A DNA stretch of 64,000 bases, from positions 89,598 through 153,597 of the forward strand of contig JBAIAA010000664.1 of assembly GCA_037893245.1 (NCBI GenBank). Reading direction: 5' to 3'. Source of the stretch: Crossaster papposus (Eukaryota; Echinodermata; Asteroidea; Velatida; Solasteridae). The notes below the pieces were generated by a model. The model saw only the letters and a list, made by a program, of their open reading frames with translations, was not told the DNA's origin and did no database searches. Below, piece by piece: positions 24,435 to 36,200 of this stretch. Position 1 is the stretch's first letter. Every line of letters begins with the position of its first letter. Made by a program: the position numbers and the translations under genes.

Positions 24435-26417
24435 GACAATTCGTTTTCAGTTTTGTACACAACCTATGACAATCGCTAGCGAATTCTATGCGAGCACTCT
24501 GATTGGTTCAGATTCCAGAGGGGATAAAAATGTATGAGCAGCTTTATAGAGCATGTATTCTACGCTGCTTCGCGTATTGTACTGGTACCCGGTACCACTG
24601 ATCTCTACAAACTGGATAGTTCGAGCGTACATTGATAGGATAGCGAGCCGTGAAGTGTTGCCTTCGTATCGTGCGAAATTCGTATCGTGCATGCGTACCA
24701 TACCGTACCGTAGACCGTCGAGAGTGACACAGTGGCAGTACCCCACGAACAAACCAATCAATGTGCCAATTGAATTTTTATGAAGCACACTGACATTTTC
24801 TCTGTTTAATTTTATCATAAAACTGGCACTTTTTTATTGTCTGAATGTAAAATTAAATCAACAATTTCGAAAAATGTCGTTTTGCCTTCTCCTATGGTTT
24901 GTGCATAAAGTTATATTGTGGAGTTATCCCCCCCCAAAAAAAAAAAATAAACAAATAAAAAAAAGTTAAAATCTTGAAAATATTTTGCACTGCATTGCAT
25001 CTTCTTACACGAATGTCTTGTATCTTTTCCCAAAAATAGGTCTATTTAGCATTCAAACTTGGCGTAAACATGTAATTCTTGGGTGTTATAGTTATGTTTA
25101 ACTTAATCTTCAACATCACCAGATCTAGAAACATGTTCCCAAAGTATTGAGAAGAACTCCCCATGTAACGGAATGGATGAGTCAACATTTGCATAGTAGC
25201 GCGCCATTGGATCTCACCGCAGAAATACATTGCATATGTATTGCGCTGCACGCATATATGAATAACGGTGCGAGAACGTATTGATCAAGTCGTTGGATCT
25301 GTCGCAACTCGGCACGTTACTAGTCTTACACCAGCCGTGCCGATGAATTTCGACTGAAATTCACGGATTAAACACGACTATCTAACGACTTGTGATCAAG
25401 TCTAGTACGTGTCATGCTTTTACACAAGACCGCGTGATATGAAATTCCGGGCAGGCTCGATCCTGCTGTAAAAATCGGATTCCTTTTTCTATAGTATTGG
25501 TCAAACCCTCCCACGTGACCGGTCATGCCCTAATTCCACCTAAAGGTAGGATACATCATTTGCGGATATCGGAACAATTTACTACCAAATTATTAGGAAA
25601 TATCTTACTTATTTGAAAGTAAATAATTATTGTAGGCATGACGGCGATCGCGAAAAAACAAGAACAGCATGCCTGGCGCCCCGATGCTTTTCTCAGCATC
25701 CATGATTGTAAAACTTTGGACAGGTCATAACCCTCAAATCCACCCATTTATGATAATTCAAGCAATTACCAATGGTGTATCCCACCTTTAAGCTTGACCA
25801 TGGAGAAATAATTTCTCCATGGCTTGACTCTAAGCCAAATGGCTCGGTCCGAATTTCAAGGTCTTGAATTGACGCCACACCTGTTATCAATTTTTTTCAA
25901 GCAGATAAAGCGATATCTTTTTTTTTTGTATTTTTGTTTTCTTGTTTTTTCTGGCGGCTATAAAGAAAGTTGAAAACAGCTAATCATTGCTAAATCTGTT
26001 ACTCTGTCTTCTAGTTTTATTGACTGAATTGATCAGAAACACCAGTCAACAAGATGCTTGTAAAAGTGGTGCAAATTCTTAGGACACTAACAACAAAATC
26101 TGCAGGGGAATGTTATTTTGGTTAATTTGATTCGAAACCCATTTAATTTACACATTTACCTTGAACAGCAAAACAAAAAATGCTCGTTTGTCTTATAATA
26201 AAAATATAAGATTTCATATATAAGATTCGATATTTTGTTCATAATGAGAACGACCACTACAGGAATATTAATGCATTGATGAAGGACGATATATAGGTGG
26301 CGTAACCACGGGGAAGGGGGGGGGGGGGGGGAGGCGCAAAGGGCCCGCCATGTTTTTTTTGGAAGGAACGGAAGTGCACGTTGAACTGATAACTTTACAA
26401 AAATCCAAACATGATCC
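24435..26417. other. intergenic, repeats only
   Basis: No exon is supported. A 75-bp stretch at about 25725-25800 is the inverted partner of 28596-28668. A hairpin lies at about 25794-25834 ('accatggagaaa' with 'tttctccatggc'). A G-run of about 17 lies near 26316-26331. Confidence 0.35.
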
Positions 26418-26491
26418 CTATACGTAGTGTAGTGGATAGTGGGAAGGGCTATGGATCAAAGATCCCTGGTTCGAATCCTGCTGTAGGTCAC
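26418..26491 (+). mobile_element. tRNA-like SINE head
   Basis: A box-like TAGTGTAGTGGATAGTGGG and a perfect B box GGTTCGAATCC are spaced as in a tRNA, in a sequence of about 74 bases. Acceptor-stem pairing is poor and no clean anticodon arm is seen. This suggests the 5' part of a tRNA-derived SINE, or a dead tRNA, rather than a working tRNA gene. Confidence 0.45.
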
Positions 26492-26549
26492 CTCGTTTTT
26501 CCTAGTCAAATTGATATCTTTGGGGTATTTTTAATTTAAGGGGGGAATA

Positions 26550-27773
26550 GTCCAGGAAAAATAAGTTTTGACCTCAAACAAATTGTAACAAAACAAATTT
26601 CACCACAATGCATTTCTAAAAGGTCCCCACAATGACAAATTAAAAGTCTTTAAAAATTCAAGTGGTGGAAATATGACTAATTTGCATAAATCGTTAATCC
26701 CTGCCGCGTAATATATTTATTCCCATATTTAGGTATATAATATATTTTTTTTTAAATGAAAAGTTCATTCGGGTGATTCTACTTACATATCCCTTTTCTA
26801 AAGCGTATAAGTGACTGAATAATTATGAGAACATGGTAATTATCCAAAATGACAACTTTGTGACCCTATAAATGTGCGTACATTACACTGTCTCCAGATA
26901 TCATCCAGTAGTCAGTATTGGTGAGCTTCAAATTCACCAGGTTGCTTACTGGCACAGTTATCATATTAAAACCTTATGGAAAATCATATGAACAATGATA
27001 ACATTGTGATATTTAGCCCAGAAAAACCAAAAATGGGAAAAATGGTTTGTGCATAAACTGGGCGAAAAAGAAGTTAAAGGGTTACTTAACATGGGAGACT
27101 TAAACAAGTTCAAGAAAATCCTCAAAATACATTCTAACGTAGATATGATTATTGTAAGCAACAGAAATCTTTAATTTGAGGGGTTTCCTTGAACTTGTTC
27201 AAGTCTCTCACCTTAGGTAACCCTTCACCTACTTGTTAGCCCAATTTATGGACACACGATTTTCCCCAAGTTGTTTGCTGGTCTAAATATCACAATGTTA
27301 TCATTGTTCATAATGATTTTTCATAAGGTTTTAATAGGATAATTGTGTCAGTAAGCAACTTGGTGAATTTGAAGCTCGTCCATACTGACTACTTGATGAT
27401 ATCTGGAGACAAGGTAAATGCGTGCAAATTATAGGCTAAAATTATAGTCATGTTGAATCATTACTCAATTTTCAAAATTATTCAGTCACTTACATGGTTT
27501 AGAAAATGTTATTGAAGTAAGGATGTGTAAGAAGAATTACCAAAATAAACTTTTCGAAAAATAAAAATAAAATATATACCCAAATATGGGAATAAACATA
27601 TTACACGGCAGGGATTAACGATTTATGCAAATTAGACATATTTCCACCACTTGGATTTTTAAAGATTTTTAGTATGTAATTCTAGGGACTTTATAGAAGT
27701 GCACTGTAGTGAAAAAAGATTTATTACAATTTTTTTGAGGTCAACAATACAAAATTTGGTATTTTGACTTGAC
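26550..27773. mobile_element. long-TIR foldback element with TA duplication, copy 2
   Basis: The arms are homologous to 21381-22620, with the same start GTCCAGGAAAAATA, an end GACTTGAC, and TA on each side (26548-26549, 27774-27775). It is more diverged and lacks part of the right arm near 27440. The shared central hairpin (Walker-free, non-coding) has 'gatattattgtaagcaaca'-like words on both sides. Confidence 0.7.
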
Positions 27774-28189
27774 TAGAAAGAGACCTAGAACTTAGGCCCA
27801 AGTGTTGTACAGTGATCAATGCAACAACTGAATAATTCATGAATCTGCCCGAAAGGTTCAGGGAAAAAAATTGCATCCCGGACATCATGTCGTGTAACTT
27901 GGAAAAGGTACAAACCAGATGCGACCAAGTTTAGATTTTAACTTAACTTCGATACTGTGTGATAAACCGTGGAGCTATACAAAACCATAACCTTTGTGCT
28001 GCGGCTGTCGCCTGAGCTATTCTCGCGGTTGGCATGACGTCACGAGGGGTGAACCGTCCATAGCAACACGCGTTAAATCTTTATCGACCCCCTTCGCGCT
28101 CTGTGCAAAAACAATGGTTCCCAGATATCCAAACGGGAGAATAAGGGAAAGAACCAGATCCTGCATGACATTTTCGGGGAGCTATGACC

Positions 28190-28457
28190 TCACCAACAAC
28201 CAATCAAAATTATCTCTGATGAAGTCGCTCGAAGGTGTTTGCCCTGATTGGTCAAGAAGCGTGCACAGGTGGTGTATTCTACTTCCTCCCCGAGTGTTTA
28301 AAAGGCGCGAGAATGTTTGTTCCGATTATTATTCGACAAAAAGACAATCGAGGAAAGAATGGTCCAATTGACCCGTCTGTTCTAACATTAAAAGTGCGAG
28401 AACAAGGGAGAACTCTGCAAATTGTTCAGCTGGCCGAGTGAGCTGTCGCAAGTTCAG
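28190..28457 (+). promoter_or_regulatory. possible promoter and untranslated first exon
   Basis: CCAAT at 28200-28204, an inverted CCAAT (ATTGG, 28247-28251) and a TATA-like TTTAAAAGG at 28297-28305 are spaced like a metazoan core promoter. About 150 bases later a good donor occurs, TTCAG|GTAAAG (exon end 28457). No convincing coding frame is present. The next + strand acceptor leading to a coding exon is at 33056-33057, so this could be the distal start of the PKS transcript. That link is inference. Confidence 0.35.
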
Positions 28458-28595
28458 GTAAAGTAGGCTACATTTTTGTCTTATAAAACATTGCTTACTT
28501 TTTAATGAGGGTTGTTATATTTTGTATTGTATAAAATTCAACCTGGTAGCAGATATGCATGGTACCATTCTATGGGGTTTGGTTTCTGCAAGTCT

Positions 28596-28668
28596 AAGCC
28601 TTTACATGTAGGATACATCATTGGTAATTGCTTGAATTATCAGAAATGGGTGGATTTGAGGGGTTGTA
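28596..28668. repeat. right partner of a 75-bp inverted repeat
   Basis: 'ggatacatcattggtaattgcttgaattatcagaaatgggtggatttgaggg' is the reverse complement of 25735-25790 with few changes. The pair encloses the second long-TIR element and the possible promoter. Confidence 0.65.
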
Positions 28669-28858
28669 TTTTAATAAATAGCTGGAAGAGTTGATAGCTT
28701 CTGAATGCTCGAGACTCGATCACGTGGAGGGTATTATTTTGTAGTAATGACCCCGGCTTTCAAAAATTTGAGCAAATTCACTGTTTCTTCTCTAAATAAA
28801 AACAAACTATTTATTAAAGGGCATAACTGGGTGAGTACCCGGTCATTCACTGTGTGAT

Positions 28859-28922
28859 AACGGGTTGGGGGATGACCGCTGGTAATGATGGACATTATCA
28901 TTGGTCATCCCCCAACCCGGTC
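28859..28922. repeat. hairpin with 17-bp perfect stem
   Basis: 'cgggttgggggatgacc' at the left is exactly inverted at the right as 'ggtcatcccccaacccg', with a loop of about 29 bases that is itself partly symmetric (ATGATGGACATTATCAT). Confidence 0.75.
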
Positions 28923-31044
28923 CGTAAATATCGTTCAACTGACCAAGAACTTACCTGTTGTGGATGCCACACCAATTATTATCCTAACTATAGTGGCCCA
29001 ACTTGGGTTGATTTTGTAGGCGGCACCTCGGGTGCAACCGCAAACAACTTATCTTAAGAGCACCTCTAAGTAAAAATCGTTTTCTCTGATTTTACATGTT
29101 GAAATAAAATATGGAAGTATCCAAACCGAATGCAATATCATTGGTCTTTATAGCCCGCCTAAAAATAGTTCAAAAGAACGTTTTTTCTGTTCATGCCAAG
29201 ACGCGAATTCTTAAAAACGTAAAGGTCACGCTTTTGTTTTGATGCGTCATTGAGGGGAAAACAAAAAAATTGAGGAGAAACCCAAACATGCACATACACG
29301 CACAACACACGCATCGTGCGCTGATGACATGGGCAAATACGCACGTTGACCCCGCTTAGATTTGTAAAAGCTCGTGTTCGACTTTCATTCAAAGTGCTGA
29401 AATGAAGACTTTTGTACCTACAAATCCTCAGTGAGAATTATAAATTCGTGAGTACCAAAACAAAGTTGTTTTCTTACTGTTCTCTAGCTGGTATTCTTGA
29501 GTGAATTGACCTCCATGTGCACGCAAATAATGGCAAGTTGTGTGCAGCTAGGGCCATGCAACGTACAACATGCGTGGGGGTGCTTGCACCCATGCACGTA
29601 CGGTTGTCGGCCTCACAGTCAACAAACATCGTTGAATACTTATGGCAGAATCGTACAATTCCTGGGAAGATTTGAGCGAGTATTCGAAAGAATTAAATGA
29701 CGATCCCAAGGCAATGCACTAGAATCGGCAAGTAGACCTGGAGGTTTTTTTCCCTCCAGGTCTATGGTCCGATCGCGACGATGTAACTCACTAACTGGTA
29801 GGCCTACATGGTAACGATGAGACCACGAAGAGGCACCGATCGTTCGTGGGGGCGCAACCGCTTCGAACCCGCGAGGCCCCCGTTGACGACGTGGCGCGTG
29901 GTGGGGAAAATCTCGCTGAACAGAAAGACAACCAGGATCGGTTTTTACACACAAACTGGTAATACATAATTTAGATGGATATACATTGTATCATGATGCC
30001 ACTTTAATAGTTCTCAGTGAATACAAGTCATTGCAAAAGTGTTGGAAAACCATGAACCACTGCAGAGAAGCGACCACTCGATCAACCTAATAAAATCCGA
30101 CCTCGTGTGCGGTTCACAAATCGGACCCACTCTCTTAGTGTCTGAACATCCTCCATTGGAAACCCCAGACAATTCCTCAAACAAGACAATTCCTCAAACA
30201 TTTACCCACCACACAGGACTTTAGCATTTCGAAAAAAAATCAACCAAAATACGAACTAATTTTATAAATGTCGAGAAAAACATTGAGAAAAGAAGGCCGC
30301 AAGCAACAGAATCGCACGCGGTACACGCACAGTGTGGCGGTGGCATGCTGGCCTTTTGATCGCACGGACTAGCTGAATAACACGATGACGTTTCGGGGTC
30401 ATGTAATCTCATTTGCATACATTAAACATGGCTGTCGTTTTCTCAAAAATAGAGCCGGATCGTGTTGGGAACACCGAATTGAACTTTGTTTTTGTTGCAC
30501 TAAAGTAAACCCCATAGAGTAAAATTATATACTAACGGTAAGATTGGTATATACTCTGTCATAAAATGAACCAAATACCAAAACTACAAATTTGTTAGAG
30601 GTGCTTTACATTTAGTATTGTTTACTGCGCACCTTTTGTTGATTTTGTTTGTTGATTTTTAAAATTTTGTTTCACTTATACGCTCTGATTCCATTGCCAC
30701 ATTTTAATCATGGTTAAGCTGTGTTATGTTAATTATAAATCTTACTCCTGGTACCACAAACAAAATGTATTTTACTTTATTCTTATACCACACCTATAGG
30801 CCTAACTTGCTCTGTAATGAAATAAAATGTCTGGTATTGAGTATGATCGATGGCATTGTTATTCCTGCTTTTCAATGAAATCTTGTCCCAAGTACCAACG
30901 TGATCTTGTTTGTGTTTGATATTAATTTTGTCTTTAACAAATTATATATTTATTTAAATTTTCTGAATAAGTTGTCAATTCCTATATTTTATTTCAATCC
31001 TAAACTCCTACCCTCGGAAAACTAGTTCTTACTTTGGCCTAAAA
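28923..31044. other. intergenic, nothing recognised
   Basis: No exon is supported. A short hairpin lies at 29737-29763 ('gacctggagg' with 'cctccaggtc'). A B-box-like GGTTCGAA occurs on the minus strand near 29862 without a matching A box. Confidence 0.3.
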
Positions 31045-31491
31045 ATGAGCCGCCTTAGGAGCAGATTGGATCCCAGTGATAATCTCAAAACAGTCAATAG
31101 TGTCCAAGCTTTAAAAAAGAAACTTAAATCATGGCTTCTGGAAAAATATTGTCAAGATTGATTAATGCCAGTTGTATTTACTTGTTTTGTAAATCTTTGT
31201 AATTTACACTCTTGATTAATTGTTAACCTCCTCATGTTGTTTTGTCGTGTTTGTCCTTCATGTATGTCCTTAGATGTGTATAGTAACTTAATTAACTCAT
31301 TGTGTACGTTTATTAATGTCATACTTGAACATTTATAATTTAAAGGTCATTAAGTACACATAAGGGGATCTCCGGTTTACAAGCTTTGCTTTTTTGGAGA
31401 CCTCCTCCACTTATAGTTGTTGTAACTAGCTTGTCAACTCCCAATTCGTATGAATTGAATAAGTGGAAATAAATGAACTGAACTGAACTGA
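31045..31491 (+). mobile_element. 3' end of a non-LTR retrotransposon
   Basis: A 38-codon frame, MSRLRSRLDPSDNLKTVNSV onward, ends in KKKLKSWLLEKYCQD and stop at 31161. This resembles the C-terminal end of non-LTR reverse transcriptase polyproteins, where a 'sl..FK.kLK..LL' segment closes the protein. About 300 bases of 3' UTR follow, ending in an AACTG tandem tail (about 31470-31488), as expected for target-primed insertions. The RT core is absent, so the copy is 5'-truncated. Confidence 0.5.
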
Positions 31492-32809
31492 AATCCGTTT
31501 ACTATATTAATGGGGCAGGAAATATTCCGAAGATTACGAAATGTTTGTAGAAACGCAAGTATTTCAAAGAAGGTTAAATAATTATTCAGATTCTAATTTG
31601 TTTTCGGTTGGTGTCTCCTTCAACGGTAATTTCTTTCGTATAGCGAGAAAAAATAACAATTTAAAAATAAATCTATAGCCCTAAAATGCACAATAAATGC
31701 ATCTCATTGGTCTTAAGTTATAGTATAAAGTATTTTGTCAGTTGTGCATTTTTATCGTTTAAAACAGGAACCGTTCTCAAAATCTTAATGAGAACTAAAT
31801 CTGAATGAGAACGCACCATAAACGCTAATTTTGGCCGCAATTCCAAATGTGACTCGGTGAATCTTGAATTGAAATCGAAATCTTAAAATATTGTTTTCGC
31901 TGAACATAATATAAAAAAAAATTATACAACATTCACAGTGCTAATGTCATCAGGTTAGTTTTGTCAACAACTATTCCTCAGATTTTGAGCACTTTTGCAG
32001 TGCTTCAAACGATAAAATACACAACTGACAAATGGTATTATTTCTTTACTCGCCCGATGAAATTTTGAGGTTTCATAATTCAGACAAGGAGTGACTTGCA
32101 ATAGGTCCTATATAGCCGCTGATGTCTTTTCAACTGTTTCCCCAATTAAATGGTTTTACTATCAATCATGTAAATAATATCTCACAGTTATTTTGCCCTA
32201 AATATATCTTGAGTCTATCTGGCGGAAGATGATATGAAAATAATATCCTTGTTTGTGTGAAAACCACCAGAAAGAGTGAAAACATAGGTCTAAATGTATT
32301 GACACGATTTACCAAAAGCTAATATCATTCATTTATCATCATTAACCATTTGTGGAATTTTTTGATGCAAACAACATAATTCTTGTATCACGCGGTTTCT
32401 CAGAGGGGACTCTTGATGTTGTTTTTCTTTTCAATTGAACAATGAGTGCATGATACACAGGTTTAGCCTACCCGTGCCAATCATAGCTATACCAAACCAT
32501 ATCTATCTATTGTATATTGACTATTGTTTCTTCTTCAATGATTTTGCAAGATTCACGTTCTAAACATCAATTCAACATCAGGAACAGTTCTTTACATTAA
32601 GAATGACAAAAAGGACCGCTGTTAATTTAGAACCCGAGTTTTCAGCATACAGATTTATCGATTCTAACAAATGAAAGTTCTCAGTTTTTCAAAATGACCG
32701 TGTGAAGCTATAAGGGACAGCACCACTGTACTTCGTATTAAATAATTTATAACGATAAATAATAATCGGGGTTCTTGCGAAAAGAAAATGAAATCACGTT
32801 TCTGTAGGC
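31492..32809. other. intergenic, nothing recognised
   Basis: AT-rich upstream DNA of the PKS gene. I see no exon, tandem repeat or clear element. Confidence 0.3.
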
Positions 32810-32815
32810 TATAAA
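32810..32815 (+). promoter_or_regulatory. possible proximal TATA box of the PKS gene
   Basis: CTATAAAG lies about 250 bases before the acceptor-like TTTACAG at 33051-33057 and 345 bases before the PKS start codon. No obvious donor lies between. Transcription from here would give a continuous 5' leader. This is an alternative to the promoter-like region at 28.2 kb. Confidence 0.2.
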
Positions 32816-33057
32816 GTTACTTACGCCGGTCCCATGTTTTCTGAACCGCGAAAGATCAGCAGCAGAAGCAAAAATCTGCAGATTTTGTTTCTTATGTTGA
32901 CGCTTATACAAGAACTGAAAGGAAGATGTTGTGTAACGTTATGTTACCTTTCAAAATTATAAACTTGTCCATTATACTCTGTTGTGTGTGTCACTCTTTG
33001 CCGTATTTAAATTACGTTGAGTGTTCTAACAATGATTTTGCTTTGTTTTGTTTACAG

Positions 33058-33227
33058 GAGGATTCGACTTATTTATTTCAACGCACCTCGAGCAACGGTT
33101 CTTTGACCGCAGAGACTTCTTAATTCAGACGGCATTCCATATTGAGGCATCAAGATGCATAGCAAACCAGTAACGATGGAACAGTCGCCGAATTCGTCAA
33201 AGCCCCCGATAGCAGTTGTTGGCATTG
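33058..33227 (+). other. PKS exon 1 with 5' leader
   Basis: An acceptor TTTACAG (to 33057) suggests an upstream untranslated exon. Leader 33058-33154, start ATG 33155 (CAAGATGC), 24 codons plus one base, donor G|GTGAGT at 33228. A second in-frame ATG follows seven codons later (M8). The first ATG was chosen because it is the first in the exon. Confidence 0.75.
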
Positions 33228-36200
33228 GTGAGTGCAATTTGTTTATATATAGTTACCATAGGTTTTCCTGGCTATTTTAAAACATTGTCTATTGAAATTC
33301 ACCAACTCTTACATTTGTCTTATATCAATCAATTTCAAACTTATGCTAGGTAAATTAATCTAATGTGTGATTAAGTCAACCCCCTTTTTTAACATTATAC
33401 GTTTGAAATTGATTGATATAAGACGAATCGGATCTCTGAATATATACATGTATTTGGTTTTCGACAACAGATTAGACGAATTTGATCTGTTGTGACAAAT
33501 ATTCCTGAGACAATGTTTACATAGAGCGACACAAATTTGAAATTAAATGGCAAATTACTGATTTGGTTTGGTAAAAGCGTGTGATTTTGTTTTCGGACAA
33601 ATTAAATTGAATGCGATACTTGGTGAATTTGAAACAAGCAGTGTCACATACAGTCCACTCCGGGTCATTTTATATGTGGGTGTATACAAAAATGAAAACA
33701 AATATAACGAAATACCACACGTAGAATCTATAAAGAACATTGATAATATAGATATGGTTCCAAAGATACTAGTTTCCACTTTAAACTGAGACATCAAACG
33801 TCCAAATCTGACAATGTTTGACAGAGTTTGGAATAATTTTCCAAGAGAGGTCAAATTGACCATGGGACCAAGTTTTTAAAAAATTTGTCTGGATACTGTG
33901 CAAGTGTAGACTTGAAATCGAGTTGTTAGACACTTTCCGTGCAGGCACAACGCACTTACGGTTGGATAGCAGGCAAACTATGTCTAATCGTTTGAGGAAT
34001 GTATTCTAAGGTGGTGTTGAAATTGAAATGTTGAAATGTTGAAATGTTGAAACAGTTGAAATTGGTATGCTAGATTTGCATAGGCAAGAATGTATAACTT
34101 GAAAGAAGGTGTGGCAGGACCATTCTAGCTTGCACTGACTTCAACGCAGTTACGATTAACTTTAGAGTTAATAAGCTTTAAAATTGGCTTTATGAAAACA
34201 TTTTTTTGATTCGCTGGTACAGCCACAAGGTTTTCCAGAGTTTTTGCTCATTGAGTTTTATCTTTGTTTTTTAATCCAGTGGGTTTTTTTTGTTGAGAAG
34301 TTTAATGGTCGCTATACTTAATTAATTAAATTGCATGGAATATAAGTATAAATTGTTTGTAACTAAATACAGATCGGGCCAGCTCCTACTGGTTGATAGC
34401 CCCTTGGCAAGCCGTACCCTATATTATGGTACATGTTCTATATTAATTGGCGTTGGGTTCTTATAGGAATATAAGGAGCATTAGAATAGACCCCGAGCTG
34501 GCGGCAGCGGGCCGCCGACATGGAGGCTCTGCAGTGCTGTTTAATTTTCTAACGACTTGATTTAAAGTCTACACTTGCACATTATCTAAACAAAATTGAC
34601 ATGGTAAATTTGACCCCTCTTGGAAAATTATTAACTCTGTCAAACATTGTCAGATTTTGGCGTTTATGTGGAAACCAGTATCTTTGAAAGCATATTTGTA
34701 TTTCCGATGTTAGTTATACATTCTATACGTGTAGTATTCCGTTATATTTTGTTGCATTTTGGGGGTATACACACTGTACATAATGACCCGGAGTGGAATG
34801 TATGTGGGCACTGCTTGTAGGAAAGACTAGCCTTCATCAGTTAAACATAATATCAAAACGTGTCCCATGTTGACCTTTTAGTATAGTTTTTTTTGCATAT
34901 TTTATCACTTTATACACATTTATAAACGGTAACTTCAATTGCATATCCCATGTTCAATTTCGTCTTTGGTCGTTTATGTTTGCACTTTGGCCAAACAATT
35001 TCATACATTTATCATAGTTTTTGGTGAAAGACAATTCAATTTCGCAATGTCATAACAATTTCATTACATTCGTCACATGATTGTATGCTATCGTTGGTAT
35101 TTGTTATGTTTTCATCTTTTCATTTCCACTTTACAAACATTTTTCTTGAATAACATAGGTCTACAATCTTGAATAAGGAACATGTAGGCCTAAGGCGCAT
35201 ACTTATATCTTTTTCAAATTATCATGTGTATCCATTAAGAAGTTCTTCGATCATTTATGCAACAACTGGAAGAAATAAGGTCTTTATATATGCAAATACA
35301 AATTTATATACTTTCGATTTGATGCAAGCAAAAAGTAGGCATATTATACTTATTGAAAAAAAAGGAATTCATATTTTCACATCTTTCAATTTCTTGTCTT
35401 GCAATAATCTGTGCCAAATTAATACCTCTGTGCATGGATGTTGGAGGTACCAGCGTGCGATGAATTTGATTTTAAAAGATCTTGAAAGTCGCTTGAACAA
35501 AGACGAATTCAATCATTACAGTATGTATATGACCATTGAATGAGACGAATTCCATTGAAATCTTCCGACATTGAATGGACTGGAAACAAAAAATTTAAAA
35601 TTAATTGACCATTGATCACCGTTTTAAATAGTACAAATCTATTGGTTTACGTCCTGATTTTCTTTTTTTTAAGTTTTCTCCTTAACGGTTTATAGTATAG
35701 CCTAAGTTATGATCGCTAAAAATGTTCCTTCATATTTCCTGAATTCCGGTGATTCTCACTGCTAATGCACCACATGACTTTTGGCATTGTAGAAGGTTTC
35801 AAGGGTGTAGATTCTAGATACAAATGTTGCTGAACTAGAACTGTACAACTGCACATTGTTTACAAAATATGTATACTAACCACTGTGATTGTGTATATAA
35901 TAACGATGGCAAAACAGTGGGCGGACTATAGCTACTGACCGGTACCCTTGAGGGGCGAACGAATTTAGGCGTTTTGCATTTAGGCTGGTCACCGCGTGAT
36001 TGTATCGGTAGATTCCGGGCCGAATAACGACTGTTGTACCTAAGTCCTTCAATTTATTTTAGACAATTGTGTTTTTACTGAATGATCGTCAAAAAATTAT
36101 TACATACATTTTCATCTTTGTACGAGTGCTCTACGAGTACCACGAGCCCACATGTATTTCAGATTTTCAAAAGTGGTCATTTTTTTTGGCACGATATTTC

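Noticed and set aside
27994..28441. 125- and 68-codon frames around the promoter-like region
   Set aside because: Overlapping frames without domains. The DNA is better explained as promoter and untranslated exon.
29830..29880. Minus-strand GGGTTCGAAGC resembling a tRNA B box
   Set aside because: No A box upstream on that strand and no stem pairing.
35169..35543. 124-codon frame in PKS intron 1
   Set aside because: AT-driven composition, no domain, no splice support, inside a clear intron.
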